Assembly (NCBI GenBank): GCA_025201805.1 | Contig: MU619393.1 | Coordinates: 1 to 64,000, forward strand | From: Parasitella parasitica | Lineage: Eukaryota; Mucoromycota; Mucoromycetes; Mucorales; Mucoraceae | Direction: 5' to 3' | DNA: 64,000 nucleotides | Shown here: piece after piece, positions 1 through 11,600 of the stretch | Layout: the number at the start of each line of letters is the position of its first letter | How positions within the stretch are numbered: the first letter of the stretch is position 1 | The notes under the pieces: model-generated | What the model was told of the DNA's origin: nothing | Databases searched by the model: none | Seen by the model: the letters and a program-made list of their open reading frames with translations, nothing else | Translations under genes and position numbers: made by a program

Positions 1-1457
1 ATTGAATATTTGCTCATAACTTGTGCTAAAATGACAGTAGAACCGAGTTCTAACTTGGAAAACTTAGCATTGACTTGGCGCTATCTGGCAACAACATTGA
101 CATCCATGTTTTCATTGATATCTATAAAGTTATCATATGATATCACAAATTTTCATATCAGAATTGCATATAATCGATGATAGGCTTTGATAAAGAGCAA
201 AATAAAACACTGTCTTATGCGCCATAAGTACAGGCATGATCATCGCTATATGAGCATAACTTGGGTTCCACTGGGCGACCTTTCTATCAAAAGTTATCTG
301 CAAAACCAGTTTTATTTTTCAATATTTATCATAAATATTGAATATTTGCTCAGAATCGGTCGCCCAAATTGCCAGTGGCAAAATTTTTGCATTTTCGGAG
401 TTTTAATATTTGAAACTCCGGCTTTCCCATTTTGCGATTTTTGTCTTGTGATGCCTATATTTATTCGACATAGTGTAAGACTTTCTGCTTCTTTACTGCA
501 GTTATGCAAATAGAATTTGCCTAAATCACTTTTGATTTCGTTATTAATATTAGGTCTATTACTTATGGTAGGATACTAAAAGCTTATTTTTTCTAATTGT
601 ATACAAAGAAGTACCTAATGTGTTAATCTCTCATGCCCCCACTCCGGGTGAACAGCCTATATATCTGAAAACTATCAGCTCAAATGAAAATGCACAACCG
701 TGGCAAAAAGAGGTGAACAGCATGTAGAGATATCATTTTTTATATAAAAATAGTTGACAGATGTGCTTATATCGTGTTTATATATGGAACTGAACATTAT
801 GACAATATCCGATCTTGAAATATCTGGTAAAAAAATTGTTATATAAAGTTCATATTTTTACAAGACGACTTGTATTGTTGCATTATGTAATGATCCTAAA
901 TATCATTACATAATTGGTATGTAAATGACAATTCTTTAGCAATTTTTCCCCAACACATACAAATATAATTGTGTAGATCAAATGAGCATAGGTGAATTTA
1001 TCTGTTCTTCTTCCCTTCATATATTTAACCCAATCCCAATAAATATCTTTTAAATATTATTTATCTACCATTGTTATCTATTCCCAATCTCGTACAACAA
1101 ATCATAGGTATTAATTATATACTAGTAGTAGCAATTACAATTAGTAACACCAACCGTCATACCCCAAGAATAGGGTCATACCAATTGATATAGTTCCAAC
1201 CTGTATTAACCAATTGGAGCCCTTTGACCTAATACATTGTACAAAATAGATTACATATATCATGCTCTATGAGTTGCATATCTTAACATAATATCCGCAA
1301 AATGAGCCCATATTATTTAGTTTTAAATTGTTCTCTTTATGACAGTAAGATGCTGTCAATCTTATGATTGTAAAATACCAACAAAATAAAATAAAAAAAT
1401 ATAAAGCGAGTACAATACAATGGTCGAGTGTAATAATGATGAGAAGTAAAGATGTCA
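1..1457. other. AT-rich intergenic region upstream edge, no gene seen
   Basis: No convincing coding region is present; the short open frames here have no recognisable protein features. The first 540 bases contain a 16-base direct repeat (1-16 and 337-352) and a near-perfect palindrome centred on base 330, described separately. The rest is AT-rich sequence downstream of the minus-strand vac8 gene and may hold its 3' untranslated region next to 1457. Confidence 0.6.
318..342. repeat. Short perfect inverted repeat (hairpin-forming)
   Basis: Two 12-base arms (318-329 and 331-342) are exact reverse complements around a single base, giving an AT-only stem. The right arm runs into the second copy of the 16-base direct repeat that also starts the window at base 1. 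It may belong to a small decayed transposable element; no protein is linked to it. Confidence 0.6.
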
Positions 1458-3651
1458 CTAACGTTGTTTCTGTTGACTTGTAGCATTAGAGTCTCTAATC
1501 TGTTGCAAAATACTAAAAACACGTTTAGCTAAAGCAAAGATATCGCCATCATCAGTATCGTCCTCTCCCATGTCCATTTTTGGCTTTTGTCCTTCATTAA
1601 TAATTCGTTTGATAGATTCTGTGATGGTATTAGAATTTGCTATCAAATTTAACAGTCGTTCGTCTCCACCATCCAAAAACTGTTCAATAGTCCATACACC
1701 AATATGTTGGAAGGCAACGTCTTGCTCTTCGAGAAGAAATTGGATCAAGAATTTCTCAAGGCCACCAGATGGCAAATTCCAAGCTTCGACAAAGGGTGTG
1801 TAGTCCTTAACTGCAATGAACATTAAGAGATGAGTATGAAATATGCAATTCAAATTAGCTATATAGATTTTACCTTTTGAACTAAGATTTCCTATAGCGG
1901 CAGCAGAGTTGCCTTCAACCTCCATATTTGAGCTAGATGTCAAATCTACCAAGACCTCCAAAATGCCCATACTTAACAGTTTTTGCTTTAAATCATCACT
2001 AAGAGCCAAGACAGCAATGGCTGCAGTCATTTCTGTTTGGACACTTGCAGGAACCTTGCTAATTAAAGTCTTGATTCGCTCAACAGCCCCAGCTTCTACA
2101 ATGGCACGTTTATTGCGTTCCGAACTTGCCGCAAGATTTCGTAAGGTTGAGATAGCATGACATTGAATTTCTTCATTGTCATCGTAGGCCAGTAGCTCAA
2201 TGAGTGGATTCACAAAACCTCCATCAATGATAGGAGATTCATTAGCAGGATGAATGGATATATTACGGATGCATGCAACGGAAGATAAAATAAGTGGTAA
2301 GAAGGAGGATTTTAATAGACGTAAGAGTGGCGGAAGACCTTTGCAACGAACAATTTCGAGTTGATATTTTTCTAAAATAAAACTATTAGAAACAGGATGA
2401 AAGCTGTTTATATACAAGTTACCATCCGATGCGAGGTTTCTTAAAGCAAGTGCAGCTTGACATTGCACTTTTAAACTCTTTGTGTCCATCAATGCGATTA
2501 AATATTGAACGAGCCGTGAATCAGTTTGTGCAAGTTTTTTGCGGTTAGCGCCTAAAATTATGATGGTAATGGATTTAGTATGAGCATAGGCAAAAGAGTG
2601 ATACTTTTACCATCCACTGCAATATTAGATAAAGCTGTTGTGCAGTAATATTGTACATCTGCGTCTGGCGAACCGAGTAAACTAATCAATACAGGGATAG
2701 CACCAGCATTTACCAATTGCTGTCTGTTTTCCTCTATTATTCATTGATATTATCAGACGATGGTTTTATATGACATGGACGCAAATATAGTATATATCTT
2801 ACGTGTGTGTGTCATATTTAACAAGGCGCCAGTGGCATTTCTTTGCACTCTCTGGTCCTTGGATTTTGCTAAATCCACCAGCAAACGCAGAGCATCAGAT
2901 TTCGCAATTTTTGTCTTATTTTCATCTATAGATTTACGAAAATTAATACAAATCGAGGCATGAGCGACGCAAATTTACCGTGAGTAGCAAGGTTTGTAAT
3001 ACAACCAACTGCATTGCACTGAACTTCAACATTTGGCGAGCCCATTTGACGTACAAGCTGATCAAGGCCACCGAGTTTGACGATTAAAAGCTTATTTTCA
3101 GCTTAAAGTAATATAAAAACAAGTAATTAAAACGCTGGCAGCATTTGTTTGTCTCATCAATGAACTTACTGTTCACCGCGAGGTTACCCAAGGCAGCGCT
3201 TGCAGCTCGTTGAACTTCAACATCATGAGACTGTAATAAGAACAATATAGGATCCAAAGTGTCACGACTAACTTGACAAACATCTTTCTCGGTAATTTCT
3301 GCAAATGCAAGTGCTGCTGACCTTTGCAAGTCTACGTTATCTGAATATGCAAGAGTTGAAAGTGCTTGTAATGGTTCTCCTTCAAAAAAGTTGGTATCAC
3401 TACGATCTAAGAAAATCGGGTCTCAGTAATTCATACAAAGATGTTAACTTCTGTAAGAGCCATACTTTCAAGATATTGCAATAGCTCTGCAATAGCTTCA
3501 CGCTCATTTTCTTGCAATAAAGGTTCGTAAAGTCCCGTCCTACTATGCTCTATTAACTGTAAATAATTTCACTCATTCAAAAATAAAATAAAACCTAATA
3601 TTCCTTACTTCCAAAGCAGTTTGAGCAACAACTACTACATGAATTACCCAT
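1458..3651 (-). CDS. vac8: Vac8-like vacuolar armadillo-repeat protein
   Basis: A vacuole membrane adaptor that in yeast works in vacuole inheritance, nucleus-vacuole contact, cytoplasm-to-vacuole targeting and vacuole fusion. Nine exons are proposed: 3651-3609, 3549-3466, 3406-3170, 3101-2979, 2925-2803, 2733-2611, 2551-2423, 2371-1874 and 1810-1458, giving 570 residues, close to the yeast length of 578. The 43-base first exon encodes [12 protein letters not shown], a glycine-2 myristoylation signal with cysteines suited to palmitoylation, which settles the start. After the YEPLL region come tandem armadillo repeats with typical motifs ([36 protein letters not shown]), and the C-terminal region reads [11 protein letters not shown]. 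All introns are 51-69 bases with GT-AG ends. No breaks were seen. The family assignment rests on the lipidation signal plus armadillo motifs through the whole length. Confidence 0.93.
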
Positions 3652-4444
3652 TTAATCAACTTATTTATGATAATCAGACAAAGAATAAGAGAATAGATTG
3701 AAAAGGATAGCAAACAACAAGAAAAAAAAAGAAAAAAAAGTGAGGAATCGACATGACTGAGATTGATAATATTTTCTTCCTTCGTTCGTTTGCTTCCACT
3801 ATAAATGTGCCTTGTCACTAGCTTAGATATTGAAATTTAACAATGAACGACCTTGATATTACTGAAGAAAGAATTGTATTTTGAGAATGTTTTGACACTT
3901 TTCAAAATGCCAATCAAATGAGTAGGATTATTTCGCCATCTTGGAATATATGTAGACATAGTATAAGTTTTGTAGGCCCTAAATCGGTTTAAATGTTGTT
4001 TATTGAACTGGTATTACACAGTTTGCTGCTTGGACCAGCAGAGTGGCTCTGATAGACTATTTCCAAAGTATCTGTTGTGCAGTTGATTTAAGGTCATCAG
4101 ATTTGAAGTGCCCAGCTGTCAAACACTACTCGTTGCTATGGTTACATTTGTTCCAAGTTTTCCTTTCAGTACGCATTATAGCATGCATTGATTTTTCTGC
4201 GATATTCAATTTATAGTCAAGTGTTGTTAACTTCTATTTGCATTTTATACCGTATATTCGAAATGTTCCAAATCGTTGTATGGGCAATTACAACATTACC
4301 AAGCTAGCATGTACACCCGATATGTTTAAGGAATACTCATTTTCGGGTATGCTAAAGTAATTTTATTTGCACAAAAAGAATTACTAGAAAAAAGGAGAGG
4401 AGAAAATTGTTTGATTAAATGGATTGGTTTGATAGGACATAGAT
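3652..4444. other. Intergenic region between vac8 and sec62
   Basis: About 790 bases that must hold the vac8 promoter and the 3' end of sec62, both minus-strand genes. An A-rich stretch at about 3719-3740 reads as pyrimidines on the vac8 coding strand, just upstream of the start. No other gene was seen. Confidence 0.6.
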
Positions 4445-5251
4445 TTATTCTTCCTTTGATGCTGATGCTGTTGTTGTCTTTATAGTTTTTGCCGCAGCCT
4501 TTGATTCCCCAGATGACTTTTTACTTTTTTTTTCTTTGACTGGATCGAATCCGTACAGAGGAATGAAACTGTCAACAATGCCAACATCTTCAAACAAATT
4601 AGGGAAAATCCAAAATCCACGAGGTAGGACAGGATATGTCACGACATAGAGAACGAGACGAACAAGTGCAATTGCAAAAAAGAGACCAATCAAGCAAAGA
4701 ACACCAATACTAAGATACCAGACACCCAATCTCAGGAAAGTAGGCCAAAGGGGAAAGAGAACGCCTGCTAATACAACAGCCACCAAAGCGGCAGCACCCA
4801 TATACACCTTTACTTTTGAGCCTTCCCAAATCCACATGTAATAACCATCCTCTTTCACTTCTTGAGTTGGGTTTGGTTGCAAAATACGAGGAGATCCCTT
4901 CCCACCAATAGATTGACCACGGTCAACACGTAGAATGAACCCAAATTTACCCAAATCATTCAATACATTGAAAGCTTCTTCACGGTTTGTGGGTGTTTTA
5001 TCACCTTTGGTTACCTTGGCATAATTTTCGTGTAAAATAGCATCAATGCCTCTTTTACCCTTGAAATATTCGAATCTTTTGCCATTGAATACACCTTGTC
5101 TTGCTTTTAAACCAGAAGCTTTTTCATCTTTGAGGTAATTGGCAGTATTTTTGTAAATTGCGGGAGCTTTGTTGGCATCGTTGACCTGGATGGTTTGCTG
5201 TTGACCGTTAGACGGCCCATGATTGCAATCAGGTCCATGTTGATGGCTCAT
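4445..5251 (-). CDS. sec62: Sec62, ER post-translational translocation subunit
   Basis: An ER membrane protein of the Sec62-Sec63 complex, which helps post-translational import of secretory proteins through the Sec61 channel. A single exon gives 268 residues. The start at 5251 (MSHQHGPDCNHG) was chosen because the upstream in-frame extension is F-rich, low in conservation and overlaps the likely promoter. The N-terminal cytosolic part carries family motifs (ARQGVFNGKRFEYFKGKR, then NREEAFNVLNDLGKFGFILR). Two closely spaced membrane segments follow at roughly residues 155-215, then the conserved GFWIFPNLFEDVG stretch. The C-terminal tail is lysine-rich (EKKSKKSS). It lies 121 bases downstream of the tfb4 stop, so its promoter is short. 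No anomalies seen. Confidence 0.93.
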   Translation of the reverse strand: MSHQHGPDCNHGPSNGQQQTIQVNDANKAPAIYKNTANYLKDEKASGLKARQGVFNGKRFEYFKGKRGIDAILHENYAKVTKGDKTPTNREEAFNVLNDLGKFGFILRVDRGQSIGGKGSPRILQPNPTQEVKEDGYYMWIWEGSKVKVYMGAAALVAVVLAGVLFPLWPTFLRLGVWYLSIGVLCLIGLFFAIALVRLVLYVVTYPVLPRGFWIFPNLFEDVGIVDSFIPLYGFDPVKEKKSKKSSGESKAAAKTIKTTTASASKEE

Positions 5252-5372
5252 TTTGTATATGTTTATGTAAGTATGTTTAAAGAAAAAAAAAGAAAAGCTG
5301 ATGGAGGCGTTTATTCTCCCCTTTTGATATGATTTATTATGATATTTAACCCAATCAAAAGTGGACAAACAC

Positions 5373-6524
5373 CTAGCTTTTTTTTAATTTACTTGAAGAA
5401 GCTGGAGGCACTATTGGTCTAAACGCAAACTTGGTTCTGTATGTAAAGATTAGTCAATACAGCTTCAGAATGAATACAAACTCTACTTACTTGCAAGTCG
5501 AGCAAACAGGAGACCATCTGCAAAAAACTATGGTAATGAATAGTCAGCAGTCCATTTCCTGAATATGCCCCATCTACACAACTTACTTGATAGACAAACA
5601 GAACATACAAATCCAATGTCGACAATCTTTTTATGACAAAAACAAGCGGCTCGAAAATCGACTTGATCTTGAGTGGGAAGGTTAAGGTAGTTACGAGAAT
5701 ATCGATCGGGTAAAAATGCCATCATCAAATATTCCAGCAGTGCTTGACGATTCTCCATCTTGATATAAATCCCTCCTGTGATGTTGGATGCCTGCTGTAG
5801 AAATGCAGTTTCATCCCCAAATATCTTACAAACATCTAAAGGAATGCTCGCCTTTTGCGCCGAAAAAATACAGTTCATCAATGGGATATATTGATATGCG
5901 GAATCGGGAGATACTGATAAAACTAAAATTCTCGGTTTAACATGGCCCTCATCATCTAATTTCGTCACTCGATTGATATAACATAGTGCCATAGATAGAG
6001 CGCCTGTGATTGTAGGCGAAGCTCCCATATCTTTCTTTAAAAAACTCGCATCCGTGCTCGACAGTAGCTTTTTTAGATTCGATACGATTTGATCTGTCAC
6101 TATTTGAAAATGTGGGTACATATTAGCGTTTCTTTTGTTGCCATTATTGTTTGAGGTCGATTCTTCGTTGTCGGCGAGTGGGTATAGGATTTTACTGCGT
6201 ACATTATGGAAACATTATGTGTATCAGATCATTCAGTCCATGTCTTATAGGTAATACGACAAACCTTTGCCCAATATGACTTGCTATGACCACAACTTTA
6301 TTGTTATATTTCAATGCTAAATGTGCGTTGATGAAAACAAGCACCTGGCTAAGCGCATTTTCAAGGCTGAGAGGCACTGCTGCCTTCGAAGAGTCTTCCC
6401 AGGCAGATGGATTTGTGTCGATTATTATTACCAGCAAATTTGAATCATCTGTAATTTTCAATTTAGCATCTAAATCAGCTATAAACAGCGGGTGTTTACC
6501 TTCGCTCAATGACACGTCTTTCAT
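5373..6524 (-). CDS. tfb4: Tfb4/p34 subunit of TFIIH core
   Basis: A structural subunit of the TFIIH core, needed for RNA polymerase II transcription initiation and nucleotide excision repair; known to pair with the Ssl1/p44 subunit. Four exons are proposed: 6524-6265, 6194-5587, 5527-5491 and 5436-5373, giving 322 residues. The N-terminal half is a von Willebrand A-like fold with the signature DSNLLVIIIDTNPSAW and VVVIASHIGQ. The C-terminal part is a zinc finger of the C4 kind: FCHKK, CSVCLSIFC and PVCSTC line up across the exon joins, which supports the splice choices. The start at 6524 (MKDVSLSEGKHP) is the nearest methionine before the conserved fold. The third exon is only 37 bases. The upstream 950 bases are shared with the divergent phosducin-like gene. 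Confidence 0.93.
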
Positions 6525-7472
6525 TTGTGAAATACGTAAAATAGAAAGAAACAAAGTCAAAACGAGTTCAAAAATACAGCCATTTCTAAAACAGACTAAG
6601 TGACACATTGTTTGTTTTTGTACGCATTCAGATATTCGCACGTCCATAAGCTCATGGTAGACATTTAAGTTCTGTAAAACGATTCAAGGTTTAGCACCCT
6701 TCAAAGTTAGTTTGCAGGCCCAGGGCTTGAAATGTTATCAAGTTGAGAGTTGCATCTAATATAAACGTTCAGACAAAGTTTGCGTGTCACTCACAAAATG
6801 CCCTCAACTGTGACACTATAAAAGATATGTTATCATCGAGTAACATGGAATTAAGCTCATGATGTTGCATTAATATTCATCATATACCTTGATGAGCTGA
6901 AAATTAGCACTTGGATCAAGCAGTTGTGGGATGTGCGTCTTGCGAAACAAAGGGGTATATAAACTGATTGAGAGTATCAATGCAGTTTGCTGAAAACAAT
7001 GTTTCTGACGGCGAAAATCGAAGCTCATTTACATTTAATTAGCACCTAAAGAGAGGGGCGATGAAGGATAGTGAGCATAGTTTAGATCGGATGTATATCA
7101 ACGTGTTTCTCAAGCAGAATAAGGCTCAAGCAGGACTCTCAGAGAACTGTACAAAAGACAAACCCAAAATCCCACCTCATGTGGCAAATTCGTACTGTAA
7201 CTCGTCAAAAAGACTTTAATTAAAAAGTTTCCAATGTATATATTACCATAGTCATAGTAAAATTTGATATACACCATTTCAAAGTGTACTCAATACTTGT
7301 CATTACTCTGATAATGAGAATTGGAACAGAACCATCTTTAAACTATTGGCAACACAAGGTCAACATTTCGATGTTCCGCTATTCTGGCACCGCGGTTGTT
7401 TTTTTTAAACAAAAATGATGGCTTTCAGATTTCACATTCTTCTTAAACCTTCCATAGCATTACTCGTCGAAT
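6525..7472. other. Divergent promoter region between tfb4 and plp2
   Basis: About 950 bases between two divergently transcribed genes. A poly-T run at 7399-7406 sits about 70 bases ahead of the plus-strand start. No open frame with protein-like content was seen. Confidence 0.5.
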
Positions 7473-8439
7473 ATGGATGACCCAAACGCAGATACCGAGT
7501 GGTAATAAAAATGTAACATGCAAGATTATTAAAGCAAACAACGCTGAATTTATTGAAAACAGGAATGATATCTTACGCGCCAAGGGTATCTTACCACCCA
7601 AGGACGAAGAAAAGGACAATCAATTTGAAGATGCTTTCGTCGACATGGTCAAAGCCAGACAAGCAAAATTGGATAGCCTCGACAGCATTACCGATCTTGA
7701 CAAATTTGACGAGTTGGAAGATGTAGAAGATGATCGGATTTTGGATGAATACAGGTACAATCCAGGAATTGAGATTTTCACAATACATTGTTGTTGACTT
7801 TCTTTAGAATAGACGTCGACGCATGATGGAAATGCAAGCAGAGGCCGCAAAGGAAAAGTTTGGCGAGGTCAAGGAGATTTCGAAACCTGATTTTATTAAA
7901 GAAGTAACAGAAGCAAGCAAGGAATGCCATGTGGTTGTTCATTTGTACCAGGACTAGTAAGTTTTGCGAGGCTCGTTGAGCTTGGGGTTGACGGAGACTG
8001 ATGGGTGTTGTGCGTGATAGTATTCCTGCTTGTAAACTGATGAACCGCTGCTTGAATGAATTGGCTCTTCAATTTAAAGCCACAAAGTTTGTTCGCATTG
8101 TAGCCGATATGTGTATACCAAACTATCCTGAACAAAATGTACCTACTTTGTTAATTTACGGTGAAGGCGACATCAAGGCTAATCTAGTTGGTGCTATCCA
8201 GTTTGGTGGAATGAAAATGACAACCAAGAGTAAGTGGGATATCAGGGTGGCCAGATTAAGAGATTAAAATGACTCTGAATGAAATAGGTCTTCGTGCTAT
8301 ACTTGCTCAATATAATGCTGTTCCTGCCGAGAAAAATGCTCATGAAGACGAGCCAAAAAAGACGATTTATCAATCAACAGCTACTGCTGCGCTTAGCGAT
8401 GACGATGAGAGCGACACTGACGATAGAGGATATTATTAA
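7473..8439 (+). CDS. plp2: Phosducin-like protein (Plp2/PDCL3 type)
   Basis: A thioredoxin-fold cochaperone of the CCT chaperonin; in yeast Plp2 is essential and helps actin and tubulin folding. Five exons are proposed: 7473-7501, 7563-7754, 7813-7956, 8021-8229 and 8288-8439, giving 241 residues. The first exon encodes MDDPNADTEW and is joined to NDILRAKGILPPK, the family's N-terminal signature, which fixes both the start and the first splice. A charged helical region (RRRRMMEMQAEAAKEKFGEV) follows. The thioredoxin-like domain carries ECHVVVHLY, FVRIVADMCIPNYPE and VPTLLIYGEGDI. The C-terminus is acidic (SDDDESDTDD). A methionine four bases downstream in another frame would lose the signature and was not used. 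The stop lies 232 bases before smg1 on the same strand. Confidence 0.92.
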
Positions 8440-8671
8440 AATAAACGTTTTTACGATCAAAAGTGTGTATGCGGAAACCTCTTTTCTAAAGGAAGGAGGA
8501 GGAATTCCCTATTTTTCCATCATTTAATACGTGTTCATCCCTTGCCTCTCCTTCATGGATCTGTCAATGCTTCAATCCATTTCATGTGACTCGTATCAAA
8601 CTCTTTGATGATGGTGTCTAACACGCATATCACATTCAAACCAATTTTTCACTCGTTAGAACACTAGAATA

Positions 8672-11600
8672 ATGAGTTCAAAGAGAAACCACTCTTCTAA
8701 CAATAGTGGTGGATACAATAGACACAATTCTAGAGGTTCAAACAGAGACAAAAATCAACGACAAGCGCAAAAATCCTATGGTATTTCTATGAAACATACT
8801 TGATAATAATCCTTTAACGATAAAAACCCCATCCACCAGAATCAACGACATCAAATGAAACTCGAGCAGTTCAACTATTAAGACATATATTCAATGATGA
8901 CGATGATACCCTATTTTCACGTCGAATTACCAACGCGAATCAGCTGCTTCATATGCTTGAAGAGTCAAGAAGCAGTATTTCCGACTCTCTTGAATTTCGA
9001 CAGGAACAAAAGCAATTACTTGACATTTGCATCTATGATGAAGGTCTCAGACGTATCGTAGAGTTCACTAAGGCGCCACCTGTGTTAAAAAGCACCATGA
9101 TGAAAATAGTGTCAGGATTGGCTTGTTATACTAGACTGGATCTTGCCTTAAGCTGGATTTTTGATAGGATATCAGTTTGGGAGACATCTATCAACCAAGT
9201 CAGCAAGGATCGAGAGTGGAAAAAATGGCTTTTAAAGCTGTTGACACAGGCAAGAAATTGGACGCAAGAAAACGCTGTTTGCTCTAGTAACGCATGAAAA
9301 TAGATATTGGCAGATTCGGCTACAGATCAATTTACCTACAAGCAAACATTGGAAATGTCGCCCATGATTGTAGCAGGCATCATCTCATTTTTAGACGCCA
9401 TGGATTCCGAAGAATTCCTTCCTCTGATGATAGACCTGCTCGTATATTTTTCAGAAAATTACCAAACCACATTTGCACAGAGATTTAATGTAAAATGGCA
9501 ATACGATTGACTTGATCTGTAGAGAAAGATTGACGTTATACTATAGGACATTATTGATTTGCTAGTAGGCTGGAATATGGACCCTAATCTATCAGAATCA
9601 AAGAGAGCAATTCTCATCTCTTCATACTCCAAATTCAGCTTGTTTTGGTCTGGTTACTTGCCATTTGCTGTAGAGCTGCTAAACCATTTTTTGACCGACA
9701 TGCAAACGCTGGTTGCGGGGTTGAGAAACGCTACGAATGATGAAGTACAGACCAAGAAATGGGAATCCTGCACTAATCTTTTAAGGTAAACTTATAGTGG
9801 AATATTGTGTAGAATATGTATTAATCTTCCACTGTCAATTATAGCTGTTTTGATGCAATTCTAAATACCATTTTACCATTGATGGCTTCTTTATCAGAGA
9901 ACTACCATGATAGCCACAGGGCGGAGGCGTCTTTCGGTAAATTGGTTCCTGGTATACTTTCCATAGCAACAGAGGCACAGCAAGCAGGTCCAAATGAGCA
10001 ATGGAATCAATTGGTCAGGAGAACACTGCTCTCATTGATCTCGCTTAAACCAGCAAACCAGCGCGCTTACCAATACAAACTATACCTTTTCCTTTTTGCA
10101 AAACATCACCACCAGGAATTTACATCAAGTGAGGATTGTCAGACATATGTTGACTTGCTTTTGCGTGTAAGTCTTTGTTAGCATAAACCAAAAATACTGG
10201 CTAATTTTGGTTGATAGTTTATCAATTATTGGGGTCAAAATATCGATCAGCAGATAGTATATCAGTTACTGAACACGCAAATCTCACCATTACATCGAAT
10301 AAGATCGCAAAATGTAGATAATGAGAGATTAAAAAGTGGGATACAGCTTCTCGTGCGATTTTTGATCAGAGTTCCTATATCCGAGAGTACTCGCAATCAG
10401 ATCAATCACCAATTCATTGAAAGGCTGAATGGTTTTCAAAATCAACTCAAACAACAAGATAACGCAACCGTCAAAGAAAAGGATGTGCTTCAGCGTACTG
10501 TATCCGTGATTCAACAGAATGATGGTTCCATTGCATTTTCTTTGCCCAGTACCGGTAATTCTAAATCGAGAATCGACAATGTGCAGATTCAAGATACCCT
10601 ATTTTACAACTATATTTTGCTCGACATTGCGGCTGTGTGGCCAATGCTGCGCTTCGAAAACTCGTTGATCTCACTTGAAATGCTGTGTGCTGCTTGGCAT
10701 AACAAGTACAATGATGTTTTTGATTCGTGTCTTCAATTGTTACAGAATTACTGGGCAAGGTAACCATTCGATATGTATTTAAACATTTTTATATACACTG
10801 AACTGTTGTATACTAGCTTGCACTACATGCTAGAGGATGAGTATGCAGTGGAAATGATTACGTGTTTGGTAGCCGATCTACTAGATAATTGGAAACAGCT
10901 GACATTACAAACACGCCAATCCCTATGCAGCTTTGTAAAAGCTATCTTGTTGGAGTTGTATGTCACTGAAAACTTACATTTGGATACACATACACTGTTC
11001 AAGCCGGTGATGTCTGGATTTCTCAATGCTGCCGGTAAAAGATGGATGGTTGCATACTCTGCTCGTCTTATTGATGCGGGCTATTTAGGTATTGAAAGAA
11101 ACAACGACACAAAGCAGCTCCTTTTAAGGCTTGTAACATATTACTGCCAAGTGTTCGGGTCTGCCGAGATTATCGATTTGATCCTTGAGCAAATGCAAAA
11201 AAGCATCAACAATCCTCACAACAAGGTTCAAAGAGCAAGCGAAGATTTATTGACATCATTAAACCCTTTCATGATATCTGAAATCAATAAATTCGATGAC
11301 TACACAACTGCATTCATTCAGGTATGAACATTTCAAACGGTGCCATGATAATTTTACTAAAACCATTACAGAGCATCGTCATGGCAACCCCACATACAGG
11401 TTCATTTAGACCTGTTCATTATGAAATTGTAATGAAACACTTGGGAATGTCGAAATATTTACTGGGCAACCATAGTCAGCCTAGCAATATGGATAACGAA
11501 AATTCATCCGAATGGGCCAGACGATTACTGCATCATTGTGACACTATCAACAATATGAAAAATGTGAATATATTTACTGAATTAAAAGAGGATATGGATC

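Noticed and set aside
187-513. 108-codon open frame on the plus strand and a 65-codon frame opposite it
   Set aside because: Low-complexity, overlapping on both strands, crosses a palindrome and has no family features.
5252-5368. N-terminal extension of Sec62
   Set aside because: The extra residues include an F-rich stretch with no match to Sec62; the internal methionine at 5251 gives the normal family start.
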